A stretch of DNA of 64,000 nt, taken from NCBI GenBank assembly GCA_965220265.1, contig CBDCPM010000004.1, positions 2,852,001 to 2,916,000 on the forward strand, in the 5' to 3' direction. Made by a program: the position numbers and the translations under genes. The number at the start of each line of letters is the position of its first letter. Position 1 is the first letter of the stretch. The notes under the pieces are model-generated. The model was not told the DNA's origin. It did no database searches and saw only the letters and a list, made by a program, of their open reading frames with translations. This DNA comes from Bin87 sp965220265. Lineage in GTDB: Bacteria; Chloroflexota; Dehalococcoidia; Lucifugimonadales; UBA3495. Positions 53,747 through 62,678 of this stretch are shown one piece after another.

Positions 53747-54184
53747 TTATCCTGGACCAATCCAATCCGACGGGGAGACCGCCTGGATACCTGTACCGCT
53801 CAGTCGCCTCACCAATGCCGCGTCGACGGCGATCCGCGGCGCACTTTCCCTGGCGGCCAGCACGCCGAACAAAGCGTCATACACCGCGACGCCATGATCC
53901 TGGGCGAACAACAACGCGGCATCCAACAAATCGAGATTTGGGACCAAGTGATTTCCCAATTCTTTCAATTCGCGAAATGACGGCACCGCGTCTTCGATCT
54001 GAACATTATTGCGCTGCAGATGCTTCCACAGTACGTTGGCGCATTCGACGAGAAGATATTCGGGAGCTGCCAAGTCGACCACGCCGCCATGGTGCAATGC
54101 CACCAGGTGTTCGACGATACCTGATTCCTGCTCTGGAAGGACGTATTTGATCAGTGCACTTGTGTCGATGACGTGCGATGTCAA
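53747..54184 (-). CDS. VapC-type PIN-domain toxin
   Basis: A 145-aa PIN protein of a different subfamily from the two others: VIDTSALIKYVLPEQES (Asp), YLLVECANVLWKHL (Glu), LLDAALLFAQDHGVAVYDALFGVLA (Asp pair) and IAVDAALVRRLSGTG. It overlaps its antitoxin by ATGA (54181-54184). Its end abuts the duplicated VapB leader region, whose sequence contains part of its 3' end. Confidence 0.85.
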   Translation of the reverse strand: MTSHVIDTSALIKYVLPEQESGIVEHLVALHHGGVVDLAAPEYLLVECANVLWKHLQRNNVQIEDAVPSFRELKELGNHLVPNLDLLDAALLFAQDHGVAVYDALFGVLAARESAPRIAVDAALVRRLSGTGIQAVSPSDWIGPG

Positions 54185-54456
54185 CGTGACCTATCCTCTC
54201 GGATCAAATCGACCGAATTGAGCAATTTTCCGCCCCTTTGCGCTGCAATACGTTCTCTAAGTGCCCTGGCTCGCCGGATGTCTTCGAACGCCGGGTCAGT
54301 GGCTATCCTGGTTTCCAGATCCTGGTCGGCCTTTGTTTCAGCCGTGGTTTGGGATGCCGCGATTTCCAGTTCCACCTGCACGCACTGCCCATCGGGCAGA
54401 CCCGTGGAGGTTTCCAATTCGATGGTCTGCCCCCTGACCACACCGCGCAGTTTCAT
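54181..54456 (-). CDS. VapB-type antitoxin
   Basis: A 91-aa protein: MKLRGVVRGQTIELETSTGLP (beta-rich, AbrB-like or DUF104-like opening), VQVELEIAASQTTAETK, then a charged C-terminal helix. It partners the PIN toxin that overlaps its stop. This antitoxin family is different from copies A and B, so the module is independent. Confidence 0.75.
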   Translation of the reverse strand: MKLRGVVRGQTIELETSTGLPDGQCVQVELEIAASQTTAETKADQDLETRIATDPAFEDIRRARALRERIAAQRGGKLLNSVDLIREDRSR

Positions 54457-55632
54457 AACCTCCTCCCGATAGCAGGTATCTCTGCCGAGCCAGCCCTGAC
54501 ACTCACGCGTACCCAGTTTGTCATTGCGAGCGCCCTATCCCATGTCCTTGCGAGCGCTCTATCCCGTGTCATTGCGAGCGCCCTATCCCGTGTCATTGCG
54601 AGCGCTCTATCCGTGTCATTGCGAGCGAAGCGCGGCAATCTCGTCGCCGGAAGAGCCGTCGCCGCTTCGCTAGCAATGACAGTTTGAACGCCAGCGGGTA
54701 CCCGTCAGGGCCCCGATATTCTGACATTATCGTTATGTGGGTCCGCGGATAGTCGGTCAAATCGGAATGCTCACGCGTACCCAGTTCATCATTGCGGGGA
54801 GCCCAGCAACGTAGCAATCCCGCCGCCTGGACGACGTCTCCTTTGCCCGCGAAATTGCCGCGCTTTGCTCCCAATGACAGTTTGAACGCCAGCGAGTACG
54901 CTCAGAGCCCTGACATTATTGATTATGTGGATCAGAGGATAGTCGGTCAAATCGAAATGCTCACGCGTACCCAGTTGGTCATTGCGAGCGCCCTATCCCG
55001 TGTCCTTGCGAGCGCTCTATCCGTGTCATTGCGAGCGAAGCGCGGCAATCTCGTCGCCGGAAGAGCCGTCGCTGCTTCGCTCTGCCCAATGACAAACCGG
55101 ACACCAGTGGGTACGCGTCAGTGACACCTCCCTCTTGACATGGGCGAACGCCTGTTCCATAATCAATCCCGTCAGGTGATAATTCGCTTAGCCAGAGCCA
55201 ACCGGTCGTTCACGGCCATCCGTTAGCATCAAAATCGCAATACCTGGTCGTACGACGACAGGGACCGCCGCCGTTCCCACCCGGGAAACTCGCCGGCGCG
55301 GTCCCAAGCGGCCACAGGAGACGCCACTATCCTGGGAGATGCGGCCATGACCCTCGCGGTCTGCCCGCAGTGATCCGAAACAGGGGTTAAATCTTTGCGT
55401 ACCATCCCCGGCCGTGGGGCTAACATACGACCATCAGGCTCTGGCAGCACAAACCAAATCACCGCACCGACAACCAAATCACCGCACCGAGAACCTGACC
55501 GCACCGAGAACCTGACCGCACCAACTATCCGACGCATCTGGCACGTACCCACTTGCGTTCAAACTATCATTACCGAAAACCTGACCGCACCAAGCAACTG
55601 ACCCGCCCGACACGCACCCAATCGCGTTCGAA
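54457..55632. repeat. mosaic of TCATTGCGAGCG repeats and tandem duplications
   Basis: This stretch has no gene. TCATTGCGAGCG-CCCTATCC-type 28-mers recur at 54522-54614 and 54979-55024. Palindromic elements of about 66 bp (GTCATTGCGAGCGAAGCGCG to AATGAC) are at 54615-54680 and 55025-55093, with a divergent one near 54790-54880. A larger unit containing ACGCGTACCCAGTT and GGATAGTCGGTCAAATCG is repeated at about 54735-54776 and 54935-54976. At 55460-55525 a short AACCTGACCGCACCGAG tandem repeat occurs. Confidence 0.8.
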
Positions 55633-55920
55633 CTGTCATTGCGAGCGCCCGTTCCGTTGTCAATGTCAGCGTCCTTTCTGCTGTCATTGCGAGCGCCTGT
55701 TCCGTTGTCAATGTCAGCGTCCTTTCTGCTGTCATTGCGAGCGCCCGTTTCGTTGTCAATGTCAGCGTCCTTTCTGCTGTCATTGCGAGCGCCCGTTTCG
55801 TTGTCAATGTCAGCGTCCTTTCTGCTGTCATTGCGAGCGCCCGTTTCGTTGTCAATGCCAGCGTCCTTTCTGCTGTCATTGCGAGCGCCCGTTCCGTTGT
55901 CAATGCCAGCGTCCTTTCTG
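55633..55920. repeat. 48-bp minisatellite, six copies
   Basis: Six contiguous 48-bp units (CTGTCATTGCGAGCGCCCGT, then CGTTGTCAATGTCAGCGTCC and TTTCTG) differ at one to three sites each and run into a palindromic GTCATTGCGAGCGAAGCG copy at 55923. Because 48 is a multiple of 3, several frames stay open, giving false ORFs on both strands. Confidence 0.9.
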
Positions 55921-55922
55921 CT

Positions 55923-56010
55923 GTCATTGCGAGCGAAGCGCGGCAATCTCGTCGCCGGAAGAGACGTCGTCCCGGCGATGGGCTTGCCACGTCGCTTCGC
56001 CCCACGCAAT
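55923..56010. repeat. palindromic TCATTGCGAGCGAAGCG element, third copy
   Basis: Begins GTCATTGCGAGCGAAGCGCG and contains the CAATCTCGTCGCCGGAAGAG core of the copies at 54615 and 55025, but the right end is diverged. It separates the minisatellite from the rhodanese leader. Confidence 0.7.
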
Positions 56011-56109
56011 ACCCAACTGGGTACGCGTGAGAATCGGTATGCCGTTGACCCACCGGGCCGCCGCCGCCTACAATCCCGGCAACTCATACCTGACCGCAGG
56101 AGCCGCTCC

Positions 56110-56949
56110 ATGACGACTCACACTGATGATTACGCCCACCCTGAATACTTGACCGACGCTGCCTGGGTCGCCGCTCACCTGGATGATCCCAACGTGGTGG
56201 TACTGGACTGCGCCAACACCGCCGACGCGTGGCAGCGCGGGCATATCCCCGGCGCGGCCCACGTCGCCGACAACTGGGCCAAGAACCCCGACACCAACCG
56301 GCAGCACGTCATGACCCCCGAGCAGTTCAAGGCCGTGGCCGAGGGTCTGGGCATCGGCGACGATACCACCGTGGTCACCTACGACCACGCCCAGGGCCTC
56401 ACCGCAGCGCGGATGTGGTGGGTGTTCAGCTACTACGGGCACAGCAACGTGAAAGTGCTCAACGGCGGTTGGCGCGCGTGGGTCAATGCGGGGCAGGCAG
56501 TGGACTTCGACCGGCCCAGGGCGCCGGCGTCGGTGACCTTCACGCCGCGGGCTGACGAGACCTTCATCGTCACCGGCGACGAGCTGAAGGAAGTGTGCTC
56601 GCTGGACAACGTGGTAGTGTGGGACGTGCGCAGCGACGCCGAGTGGGACGGCACCGCCGAGAACTATCAGAACAAGCGGGTGGGCCACGTCACCGGCGCG
56701 GTGCACCTGGAGTGGTTCCACCTGATGGACCGCAACACCCACGAGTTCAAGCCGGCGGCGGAGATCCGGCGCATCCTGACGGAGCACGGCATCACGCCCG
56801 ACAAGACGGCGTACTCCTATTGACAGGCCGGCATCCGTGCGGCGCACGGAAACTTCGTTCTTCGCCTCGTCGGCTTCGAAAACGCCAGGAACTACGACGC
56901 ATCCATGGGAGAGTGGGCCAACCGCGACGACACGCCGCTGACCGTGTAG
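56110..56949 (+). CDS. tandem-domain rhodanese with in-frame UGA at the catalytic position (candidate selenoprotein)
   Basis: ATG 56110 opens a thiosulfate sulfurtransferase-like protein of 279 residues if UGA 56821-56823 is read as selenocysteine (codon 238). Domain 1 (about 15-135) includes VVLDCANTADAWQRGHIPGA; its loop is TYDHAQGLT, without Cys. Domain 2 (about 155-279) holds VVVWDVRSDAEWDG and then YSY-UGA-QAGIRAAHG, the active-site loop where homologues have C-x2-G-x-R. The frame goes on FVLRLVGFENARNYDASMGE, ending WANRDDTPLTV at TAG 56949, the normal rhodanese C-terminus. A SECIS-like hairpin follows the UGA. A nonsense mutation is the alternative. Confidence 0.78.
56834..56850 (+). 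promoter_or_regulatory. candidate bacterial SECIS hairpin
   Basis: Directly downstream of UGA 56821-56823, TCCGTGC (56834-56840) pairs perfectly with GCACGGA (56844-56850) around loop GGC (56841-56843). The loop starts 17 nt after the UGA and its first two bases are G; this fits the published bSECIS model (G in the first two loop positions, apical loop 16-37 nt from the UGA). Confidence 0.65.
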
Positions 56950-56956
56950 GTCCGCG

Positions 56957-57517
56957 ATGGCCCGCAGGGTGCGGATACGGCGGGTTATCGACGGCGACTC
57001 GCTGGAGGTAAAGTACGCGGGGCCGTTCAGCTTCCTGCGTCGGCCGTTCCCGGTGCGGCTCTACGGCATCGACGCGCCGGAGCTGGCGCAGCCTCACGGC
57101 CAGAAATCCCGCCAGCAACTGGGGAAGCTGGTGCGACGGGGCGGCATCCGCATGGAAGCGATGTCCACCGACCGTTACGGGCGCACGGTGGGTCTGCTCT
57201 ATCGGGGGCGCCGGCGGGGGCAATCGGTCAACGTCGAGATGGTGCGCTCCGGCATGGCCTGGTGGTACCGGCGTTACGGGGGCCGCGACCTGGGCTTCCC
57301 CGAGGCCGAAGCGGAGGCATGGTCGCGGCGGCGTGGCGTCTGGCGTGATGGCAATCGTGCTCGGCGTCCCTGGGACTATCGCGCCGACGTGCGCCGGGCC
57401 AGGGCGCGGCGGCGGCGGATGCGCCGGCTGGGCAAGTGGTTGTTGGTCAGTGCGATAGTGATCCTGCTGGTTGGGCTGGCCCTGCTGGCTGCCACCCAGT
57501 GGCCGGCCCTTCGCTAA
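56957..57517 (+). CDS. SNase-like (thermonuclease-family) nuclease with C-terminal membrane helix
   Basis: A 186-aa nuclease: VIDGDSLEV, then VRLYGIDAPELAQPHGQKSR and MSTDRYGRTVGLLY, containing the Asp/Arg/Glu catalytic pattern of staphylococcal nuclease-type proteins. Unusually a hydrophobic segment (about 160-180, KWLLVSAIVILLVGLALLAA) follows the domain, so the protein is probably membrane-anchored at its C-terminus, after a long basic stretch (RARRRRMRRLGK). It starts 8 nt after the rhodanese stop, indicating co-transcription. The 3' end overlaps 4 bp with the convergent SLC13 gene. Confidence 0.85.
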   Translation: MARRVRIRRVIDGDSLEVKYAGPFSFLRRPFPVRLYGIDAPELAQPHGQKSRQQLGKLVRRGGIRMEAMSTDRYGRTVGLLYRGRRRGQSVNVEMVRSGMAWWYRRYGGRDLGFPEAEAEAWSRRRGVWRDGNRARRPWDYRADVRRARARRRRMRRLGKWLLVSAIVILLVGLALLAATQWPALR

Positions 57518-58947
57518 GGGACCAGCGGGTGGCCGACCAGGGACCAGTAGGGAATTACCCCCAGCAGCAACACGGCGATGACCAGCACGGTCATGGTGAT
57601 GCCAAACCGGAAGATCTCGGGGTTGGGGATGTTGGCCCGCTGGAATATGAACACCGCCGAGGTCCCGCCAGCGCCGTAGTAGACCGCCGAGTCCCCCACC
57701 ACCACCGCGGCCATGCCGCAAACCAGCGGGTCGAGTCCCAGGGACTCCGCAGCGGCCATGGTCACGGGTATTACCAGCGCCAGGTATCCGGCAATGTTGG
57801 GCAGGAGCATCCGCAACAGGGCGAAGCACACGCAGAGCGCCAGCAGCACCAGCATCGGCGCCGACGAGAACTGGGACACGCCTCCGACCAGCGTTTCCGA
57901 GAACCATGCCGCAGCCCCCGTGGTCACCAGCGCATGGGACAGCGAAAGCGATGTGGCAATGACGAAGAAGTTTGACCAACCCACGTCGCGCTCGAACTCG
58001 CTCCAGGTGAGGATGCCGACGCGGGGCAGCAGGATCAGGCACAGGGCCAGCAGCGCCGGCACCGCCGGGTGCAGCCCGTGGGCGAAGTCGGTGAACCACA
58101 GCGCGGCGGTCAGCATGACTATGGCGCCGGCCCGCAATTCGATCGGGCTGATCCGGTCCAAGGCAACCGGCGCCCCGTACGTTGTGTCGTCCAGCCGGAA
58201 GCCAGCCCGGTAAAACAGGAATAGCGCGGTGCCGCCGACGACCAGGTTGGCGTAGAAGGGCACGCTCATCAGCACGAACCACTCCGTCCACGAGAAATCT
58301 CCCAGCAGACCGGAGGCGACGACCGGTGTTATACCGCCCGCCAGCAACGCAGTGGAACCGAGGCGGTTGAGGCTGCCCATGGCCATCATCGTCGCCTTGT
58401 ACAGTGGGTGACCCTGGGGTATGTTCCAGCGCTCCAATACCTGCTCGTACACGTGCACCATGATGGCCCCACGGGTGCTGGCAGACGGCAGGGCGAAAGT
58501 CAGGGCGGCGAAGGAAAACAGCATCTGCGCGTAGAGCAGGCGAGGGCTGCCGGCCGCGCCGCGCATCAGGTAGGTGGCCATGCGCTCCGCGAGCCCGGAG
58601 CGCTGCACCGCCAGCCCCAGGGTCAGGATGCCGACGAGGAAGTACGCCACCGGCTGGGAAAAACCGTAGACGGCGGTACCAACGTCGGGTACGGCTCCCA
58701 GCAGCACCAGCAATACGACACCGCCCACGCCGGCCACAGGGATCGATATCGCCTCAGTGGCCCACAGGATCACTGCCAGAACCATCACCGCCAAGGCGCG
58801 CTGGCCATCCTCGGTCAGCCCTGCCGGAGCGGGCATCAGCAGTATGCCCAAGAACACCACGACGGCCAGCAACAGTTTGGCCGCCGTCCCGCCGCGAAAC
58901 GCGGGAGCCATGGTGGATATACTGAACAACAGGCTCGCCGTCGTCAT
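57514..58947 (-). CDS. SLC13-family anion permease
   Basis: A 477-aa polytopic protein (about 12 hydrophobic segments) of the DASS/SLC13 type. It has the conserved halves with AVMVLAVILWATEAISIPVA, SASTRGAIMVH and GWSNFFVIATSLSLSHALV, and a second helical-hairpin near GAGGTSAVFIFQ. Substrates in the family are dicarboxylates, sulfate or related anions; the N-terminal SxT/N motifs needed for Na+ coupling were not tested. Beside a rhodanese gene, a sulfur oxyanion is possible but only by proximity. Confidence 0.85.
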   Translation of the reverse strand: MTTASLLFSISTMAPAFRGGTAAKLLLAVVVFLGILLMPAPAGLTEDGQRALAVMVLAVILWATEAISIPVAGVGGVVLLVLLGAVPDVGTAVYGFSQPVAYFLVGILTLGLAVQRSGLAERMATYLMRGAAGSPRLLYAQMLFSFAALTFALPSASTRGAIMVHVYEQVLERWNIPQGHPLYKATMMAMGSLNRLGSTALLAGGITPVVASGLLGDFSWTEWFVLMSVPFYANLVVGGTALFLFYRAGFRLDDTTYGAPVALDRISPIELRAGAIVMLTAALWFTDFAHGLHPAVPALLALCLILLPRVGILTWSEFERDVGWSNFFVIATSLSLSHALVTTGAAAWFSETLVGGVSQFSSAPMLVLLALCVCFALLRMLLPNIAGYLALVIPVTMAAAESLGLDPLVCGMAAVVVGDSAVYYGAGGTSAVFIFQRANIPNPEIFRFGITMTVLVIAVLLLGVIPYWSLVGHPLVP

Positions 58948-58979
58948 CGGGCGAGAGCGTCAAACCCGGACCGGGGCGA

Positions 58980-61205
58980 TCAGCGCTCGGTTTGCCTCAG
59001 GGGACTGCTGGTGACGCGGCTCACCGAGGTGACCCCGCGGATCCCCTCGATGCGGGAGAACACTCGGTTCAACTCCTCGAGATCCTTGACATGGATGGTG
59101 AATTCCATGCTGACCGTAGCGTCGTCGTTCTCCCGGGTAACCGCCCAGGCGATGTTGATCTTGTCGTCCGATACCTTGATGGTAACGTCCCGCAGCAGGC
59201 CAACGCGGTCCATGGCCTCGATGCGGATGCGGACCGGGTACAGTTCCTGCTTCTGCCCCCAGGACACCGGAACCAGCCGCTCCTTTTCGTCCTCGTTGAG
59301 CACGTTGATGCAGCCTTCCTTGTGCACGCTGACACCACGGGAGCGTGTCACGAAGCCGATGATCGGATCGCCCTGAATGGGGCTGCAGCATCGGGCGATG
59401 CTGGTCAGCAGATCACCCACCCCCAGCACGGAAATGCCCGACGACGGGCTGGACGGAGACGCAGACCCCTTGAGCTTGGGCATCCAGGGCGCCTCGGCCA
59501 TCTCATCGTTGCGGAATTGGCTCAGCCGCGCGGACAGGGCGGAGTCGCTCAGTTCGCCGGAGCCCAGCGCGGCCAGAAGGTCCTCCATGCTGTCGTAGCG
59601 ACACGCTTCGATCACCTCGCGGTCGGACATCTTGATACCCATACGGCGCAACTCGCGGCGCAGGAGCTCGCGGCCACGGGTGATATTGGCGCTGCGGGCC
59701 TGCCGGTTGAACCAGGAGCGGATCTTCTGACGCGTGCTGTTGGTCGCCACGTATCCCCGGGCCGGGTTCAGCCAGTCCGGAGACGGGCCACGGCCCGTCT
59801 TTCCGGCCACCACCTCGACGGTGTCGCCGTTGTGCAGCGGCGTGTCCAGCGACATCAGCTTGCCGTTCACCTTGGCGCCGGAGATGCGGTTTCCCAGGTC
59901 GGTGTGAATCTTATAGGCAAAGTCGATGGGAGTGGCCCCGGCGGCCATCTCCACGATGTCGCCCTTGGGGGTGTAGACGAATACCTGATCGCGGAACAGG
60001 TCTTCCCGCACCCGCTCCAGGAACTCGTCGGTGTCCGGCGTCTCGCGCTGCCATTCCAGCAGTTGACGCAGCCCAGTCATCCGCTCTTCAAAAGTGCCGC
60101 TGCCCCCGGACGAGCCGCCCCGTTCCTTATAACGCCAGTGGGCAGCGACGCCGTATTCCGCAACCTGGTGCATGTCCCGGGTCTTGATTTGCACTTCCAG
60201 CGGATGTCCGCCGTCGCACAGCACCGTGGTGTGCAACGCCTGGTACATGTTCTTCTTGGGCGTGGCAATGTAGTCGTCGAACTGGCCGGGAATTGGACTC
60301 CACATCCGGTGCGTGATGCCGAGGGCGGTGTAGCAATCGGCAATCTCGTCGACGATTACGCGGAGGGCGTACAGGTCGTAGATGTCGCTAAGCTCCTTGC
60401 CCTCGGCCGCATATTTCTCGATCTTGTTGTGTATGGAGTAGATGCCCTTGGGACGGCCGCTCACATCCGCGTCGAGACGATTTCCCGCCAACTCGGTCTT
60501 GAGGTGATCGGCGACTTCATCCACGTAGGCTTCGCGCTGAGATCGCCGTGCGGCCAGCATCCGGGAAATCTCACGGTATCGGGTCTCGTTCAGGTGCCGG
60601 AAGGCCAAGTCGTCAAGCTGCCACTTCAGCTCCCAGATCCCGAGCCGGTGGGCCAGGGGTGAGTAAACGTCCAGGGTCTCCTGGGCGATCCGCCGCCGCT
60701 TGTCTTCGGGGAGTGCGTCCAGCGTGCGCATGTTGTGCAGCCGGTCGGCGAGCTTGATAAGCACGACGCGGATGTCCTCGGCCATTGCCACCAGCATCTT
60801 GCGCAGGCTTTCGGCATAGAGGTTCTCCGCTGCCGTCGCGCCCTTGGCCTCTGCGTCAGGGGGCCGATAGTCCACGCGGGCCAGCTTGGTGACGCCGTCG
60901 ACCAGCCGGGACACGTTGGTCCCGAAGCGGGACGCCAGTTCGTCTACGCCAACCCCGCAGTCCTCCAGCACGTCATGGAGCAGGGCCGCCATGATGGTGT
61001 CGGGGTCGAGGTAAAGGTCGGCCAGGATGGTGGCGGCCGCCAGGGGGTGCACGATATAGGGGTCACCGGACCGCCGCAACTGACCGTCGTGGCACCTTTC
61101 CGCGAATTCGTAGGCCGACCTGATGCGCTCCAGTTGATTCGCATCGTCCACGTATTCAGAAACGCGAGCGATCAGTTCGGTGGACTCACTGGTGACCGCG
61201 ACCAT
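58980..61205 (-). CDS. relA: RelA/SpoT bifunctional (p)ppGpp synthetase/hydrolase
   Basis: A 741-aa Rel. HD hydrolase: H53, then LLHDVLED (H77-D78). Synthetase: IYSIHNKIEKYA, DIYDLYALRVIVDEIADCY, FDDYIATPKKNMYQALHTTV. TGS: VFVYTPKGDIVEMAAGATPIDFAYKIHTDLG. C-terminal Zn-finger/RIS part with ARCCSPIQGDPIIGFVTRSRGVSVH and ACT domain (VRIRIEAMDRVGLLRDVT). ATG 61205 with AGGAGG upstream is chosen; an in-frame GTG lies 19 codons further up. Both catalytic domains appear intact, so it makes and degrades (p)ppGpp. Confidence 0.93.
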   Translation of the reverse strand: MVAVTSESTELIARVSEYVDDANQLERIRSAYEFAERCHDGQLRRSGDPYIVHPLAAATILADLYLDPDTIMAALLHDVLEDCGVGVDELASRFGTNVSRLVDGVTKLARVDYRPPDAEAKGATAAENLYAESLRKMLVAMAEDIRVVLIKLADRLHNMRTLDALPEDKRRRIAQETLDVYSPLAHRLGIWELKWQLDDLAFRHLNETRYREISRMLAARRSQREAYVDEVADHLKTELAGNRLDADVSGRPKGIYSIHNKIEKYAAEGKELSDIYDLYALRVIVDEIADCYTALGITHRMWSPIPGQFDDYIATPKKNMYQALHTTVLCDGGHPLEVQIKTRDMHQVAEYGVAAHWRYKERGGSSGGSGTFEERMTGLRQLLEWQRETPDTDEFLERVREDLFRDQVFVYTPKGDIVEMAAGATPIDFAYKIHTDLGNRISGAKVNGKLMSLDTPLHNGDTVEVVAGKTGRGPSPDWLNPARGYVATNSTRQKIRSWFNRQARSANITRGRELLRRELRRMGIKMSDREVIEACRYDSMEDLLAALGSGELSDSALSARLSQFRNDEMAEAPWMPKLKGSASPSSPSSGISVLGVGDLLTSIARCCSPIQGDPIIGFVTRSRGVSVHKEGCINVLNEDEKERLVPVSWGQKQELYPVRIRIEAMDRVGLLRDVTIKVSDDKINIAWAVTRENDDATVSMEFTIHVKDLEELNRVFSRIEGIRGVTSVSRVTSSPLRQTER

Positions 61206-61332
61206 AGGCGCCCTCCTGACTGGAACGGATGCGGGCACGGTCAGCCCATCGCCTGGGCACATCCTCGCGCTGCAACCTGTCCGACGATGATAACCACCCG
61301 CCCTGGGTATGTCCAGAGCGGCTTACACGGGC

Positions 61333-62598
61333 CAGGGTCTTTCGATTATTTGGGAAACAAGGGTATCGGCAAGCTTGGAGGAAAAAGCGCCGGAGATATA
61401 GGGTAGGGGCATCCACAGGTTTGAGGGTGCGTGATGACGACAGAGCCGGGATCAGAAGCTGGATGGTCGCTGATTGAGGTGTTGGGTCGGGTGCGGGATC
61501 CGCGCAGCGCCCATGGGAAGCGTCATCCACTGGGGTCGATTTTGGGATTGGCGGTGTGCGCCATGCTGTGCGGAGCGCGCAGTCTGTACGCCATCAGCCA
61601 ATGGGGCCGAGATCAAGGTCAGGAAGTGTCCGAGGCCTTGGGGTTCACCAGGGAGCGGACGCCGTGCGTGTCCACGCTGCATCAGGTGTTCAGCCGGTTG
61701 GATCGGGAGGCATTTGAAGGGGTGTTGGGGCAATGGCTGCAGGAGCGCGGCTGGTCAGAGAGTGCGGCGGTGGCCATTGACGGTAAAAGGTTGCGGGGCA
61801 TCCACGGTGATCAGTTGCCCGGGTGATCCGTTGCCCGGGGTGCATCTGGTGGCGGCGTATGCCCATCAGGCTGGGATCGTGGTGGGACAGCAGGCGGTGG
61901 GGGAGAAGAAGAACGAGTTGGCTGCCGTAGCGGGTCTGCTGGGGCAGTTGGACCTGGAAGGTCTGGTGGTAACCGGCGATGCCCAGTTCACCCAGCGGGA
62001 GGTGTGCCAGCGGATCGTGGCTCAAGGGGGCACTACTTCCTCGCGGTAAAGCACAACCAGCCCACCCTGTTGGAGGACATCACGGCCGTATGGGATGGGG
62101 TGCCTGCTTGGAATGGGGCGCCTCCGGCGCCACCCCAGGCAGTCCAGATAGGCCAGCACGGTGGTCGGGTGGAACAGCGGCGGTTGTGGGCCTCCGACCT
62201 GCTGGTGGGCTACAGCGACTGGCCGCACCTGGCCCAGGTATGCAAGATAGAGCGCATCGTCCGCAAGAAGAACGTCACTGGGCGAGAAGTGGCTTACGCC
62301 GTGACCAGCCTGCCGCCTCAGGAAGCCGACGCCGGCCGGCTCCTCGCACTTTGGCGAGGACACTGGGGCATCGAGAACCGAGTGCATTGGGTACGGGACG
62401 TTACCTTTGATGAAGACCGCTCCCAAGTGCGCACGGGCTCCGCACCTCAGATCATGGCGGCCCTGCGCAATGTGGTCATCAGTGTGCTGCGATTGGCTGG
62501 GGAAACCAATATCGCCGCCGCCTTGCGCCGCTGCGCCGTGCATCCATCACGTCCGTTAGCCTTGATCGGCGCACCACCCAAATAATCGAAAGACCCTG
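61333..62598 (+). mobile_element. ISAs1-type insertion sequence, 1266 bp
   Basis: Perfect 22-bp terminal inverted repeats (left 61333-61354, starting CAGGGTCTTTCGATTATTTG; right 62577-62598) enclose one transposase. A 9-bp direct repeat TACACGGGC flanks it (61324-61332 and 62599-62607), the target duplication. All ends are intact, so the insertion looks recent, yet the transposase frame is broken. Confidence 0.92.
61431..62585 (+). pseudogene. ISAs1-family (DDE) transposase, frameshifted
   Basis: Three frame segments together encode a complete ISAs1/H-repeat transposase: LIEVLGRVRDPRSAHGKRHP to AIDGKRLRGIHGDQLPG (first Asp), HLVAAYAHQAGIVVGQQAVG to VTGDAQFTQRE (second Asp), and HYFLAVKHNQPTLL to HWGIENRVHWVRDVTFDED (Glu). 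The first break comes from a 16-bp tandem duplication (two TGATC(A/C)GTTGCCCGGG units, 61808-61840) that adds a TGA stop; the second is in a G run near 62028. It probably cannot act in cis unless the shifts are programmed or artefacts. Confidence 0.87.
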
Positions 62599-62678
62599 TA
62601 CACGGGCGCGGAGGATTCCCGGCCGCCGCCAGACTTCTTTCTCCCGAGTTCGGGAATGCCGGCGGTCCGCCAGACGGT

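Noticed and set aside
55633..55920. CRISPR array
   Set aside because: The 48-bp units are contiguous and nearly identical with no unique spacers, and no cas gene is near.
55639..56109. In-frame extension of the rhodanese gene through the minisatellite, and a 210-aa minus-strand frame (55479-56111)
   Set aside because: The frames stay open only because the repeat period (48 bp) is a multiple of three; the ATG at 56110 begins recognisable rhodanese sequence.
58992..60662. 556-aa frame opposite relA/spoT, and similar long frames opposite the R-M gene (51031-52332) and the binding protein (6798-8690)
   Set aside because: Antisense shadows of well-supported genes.
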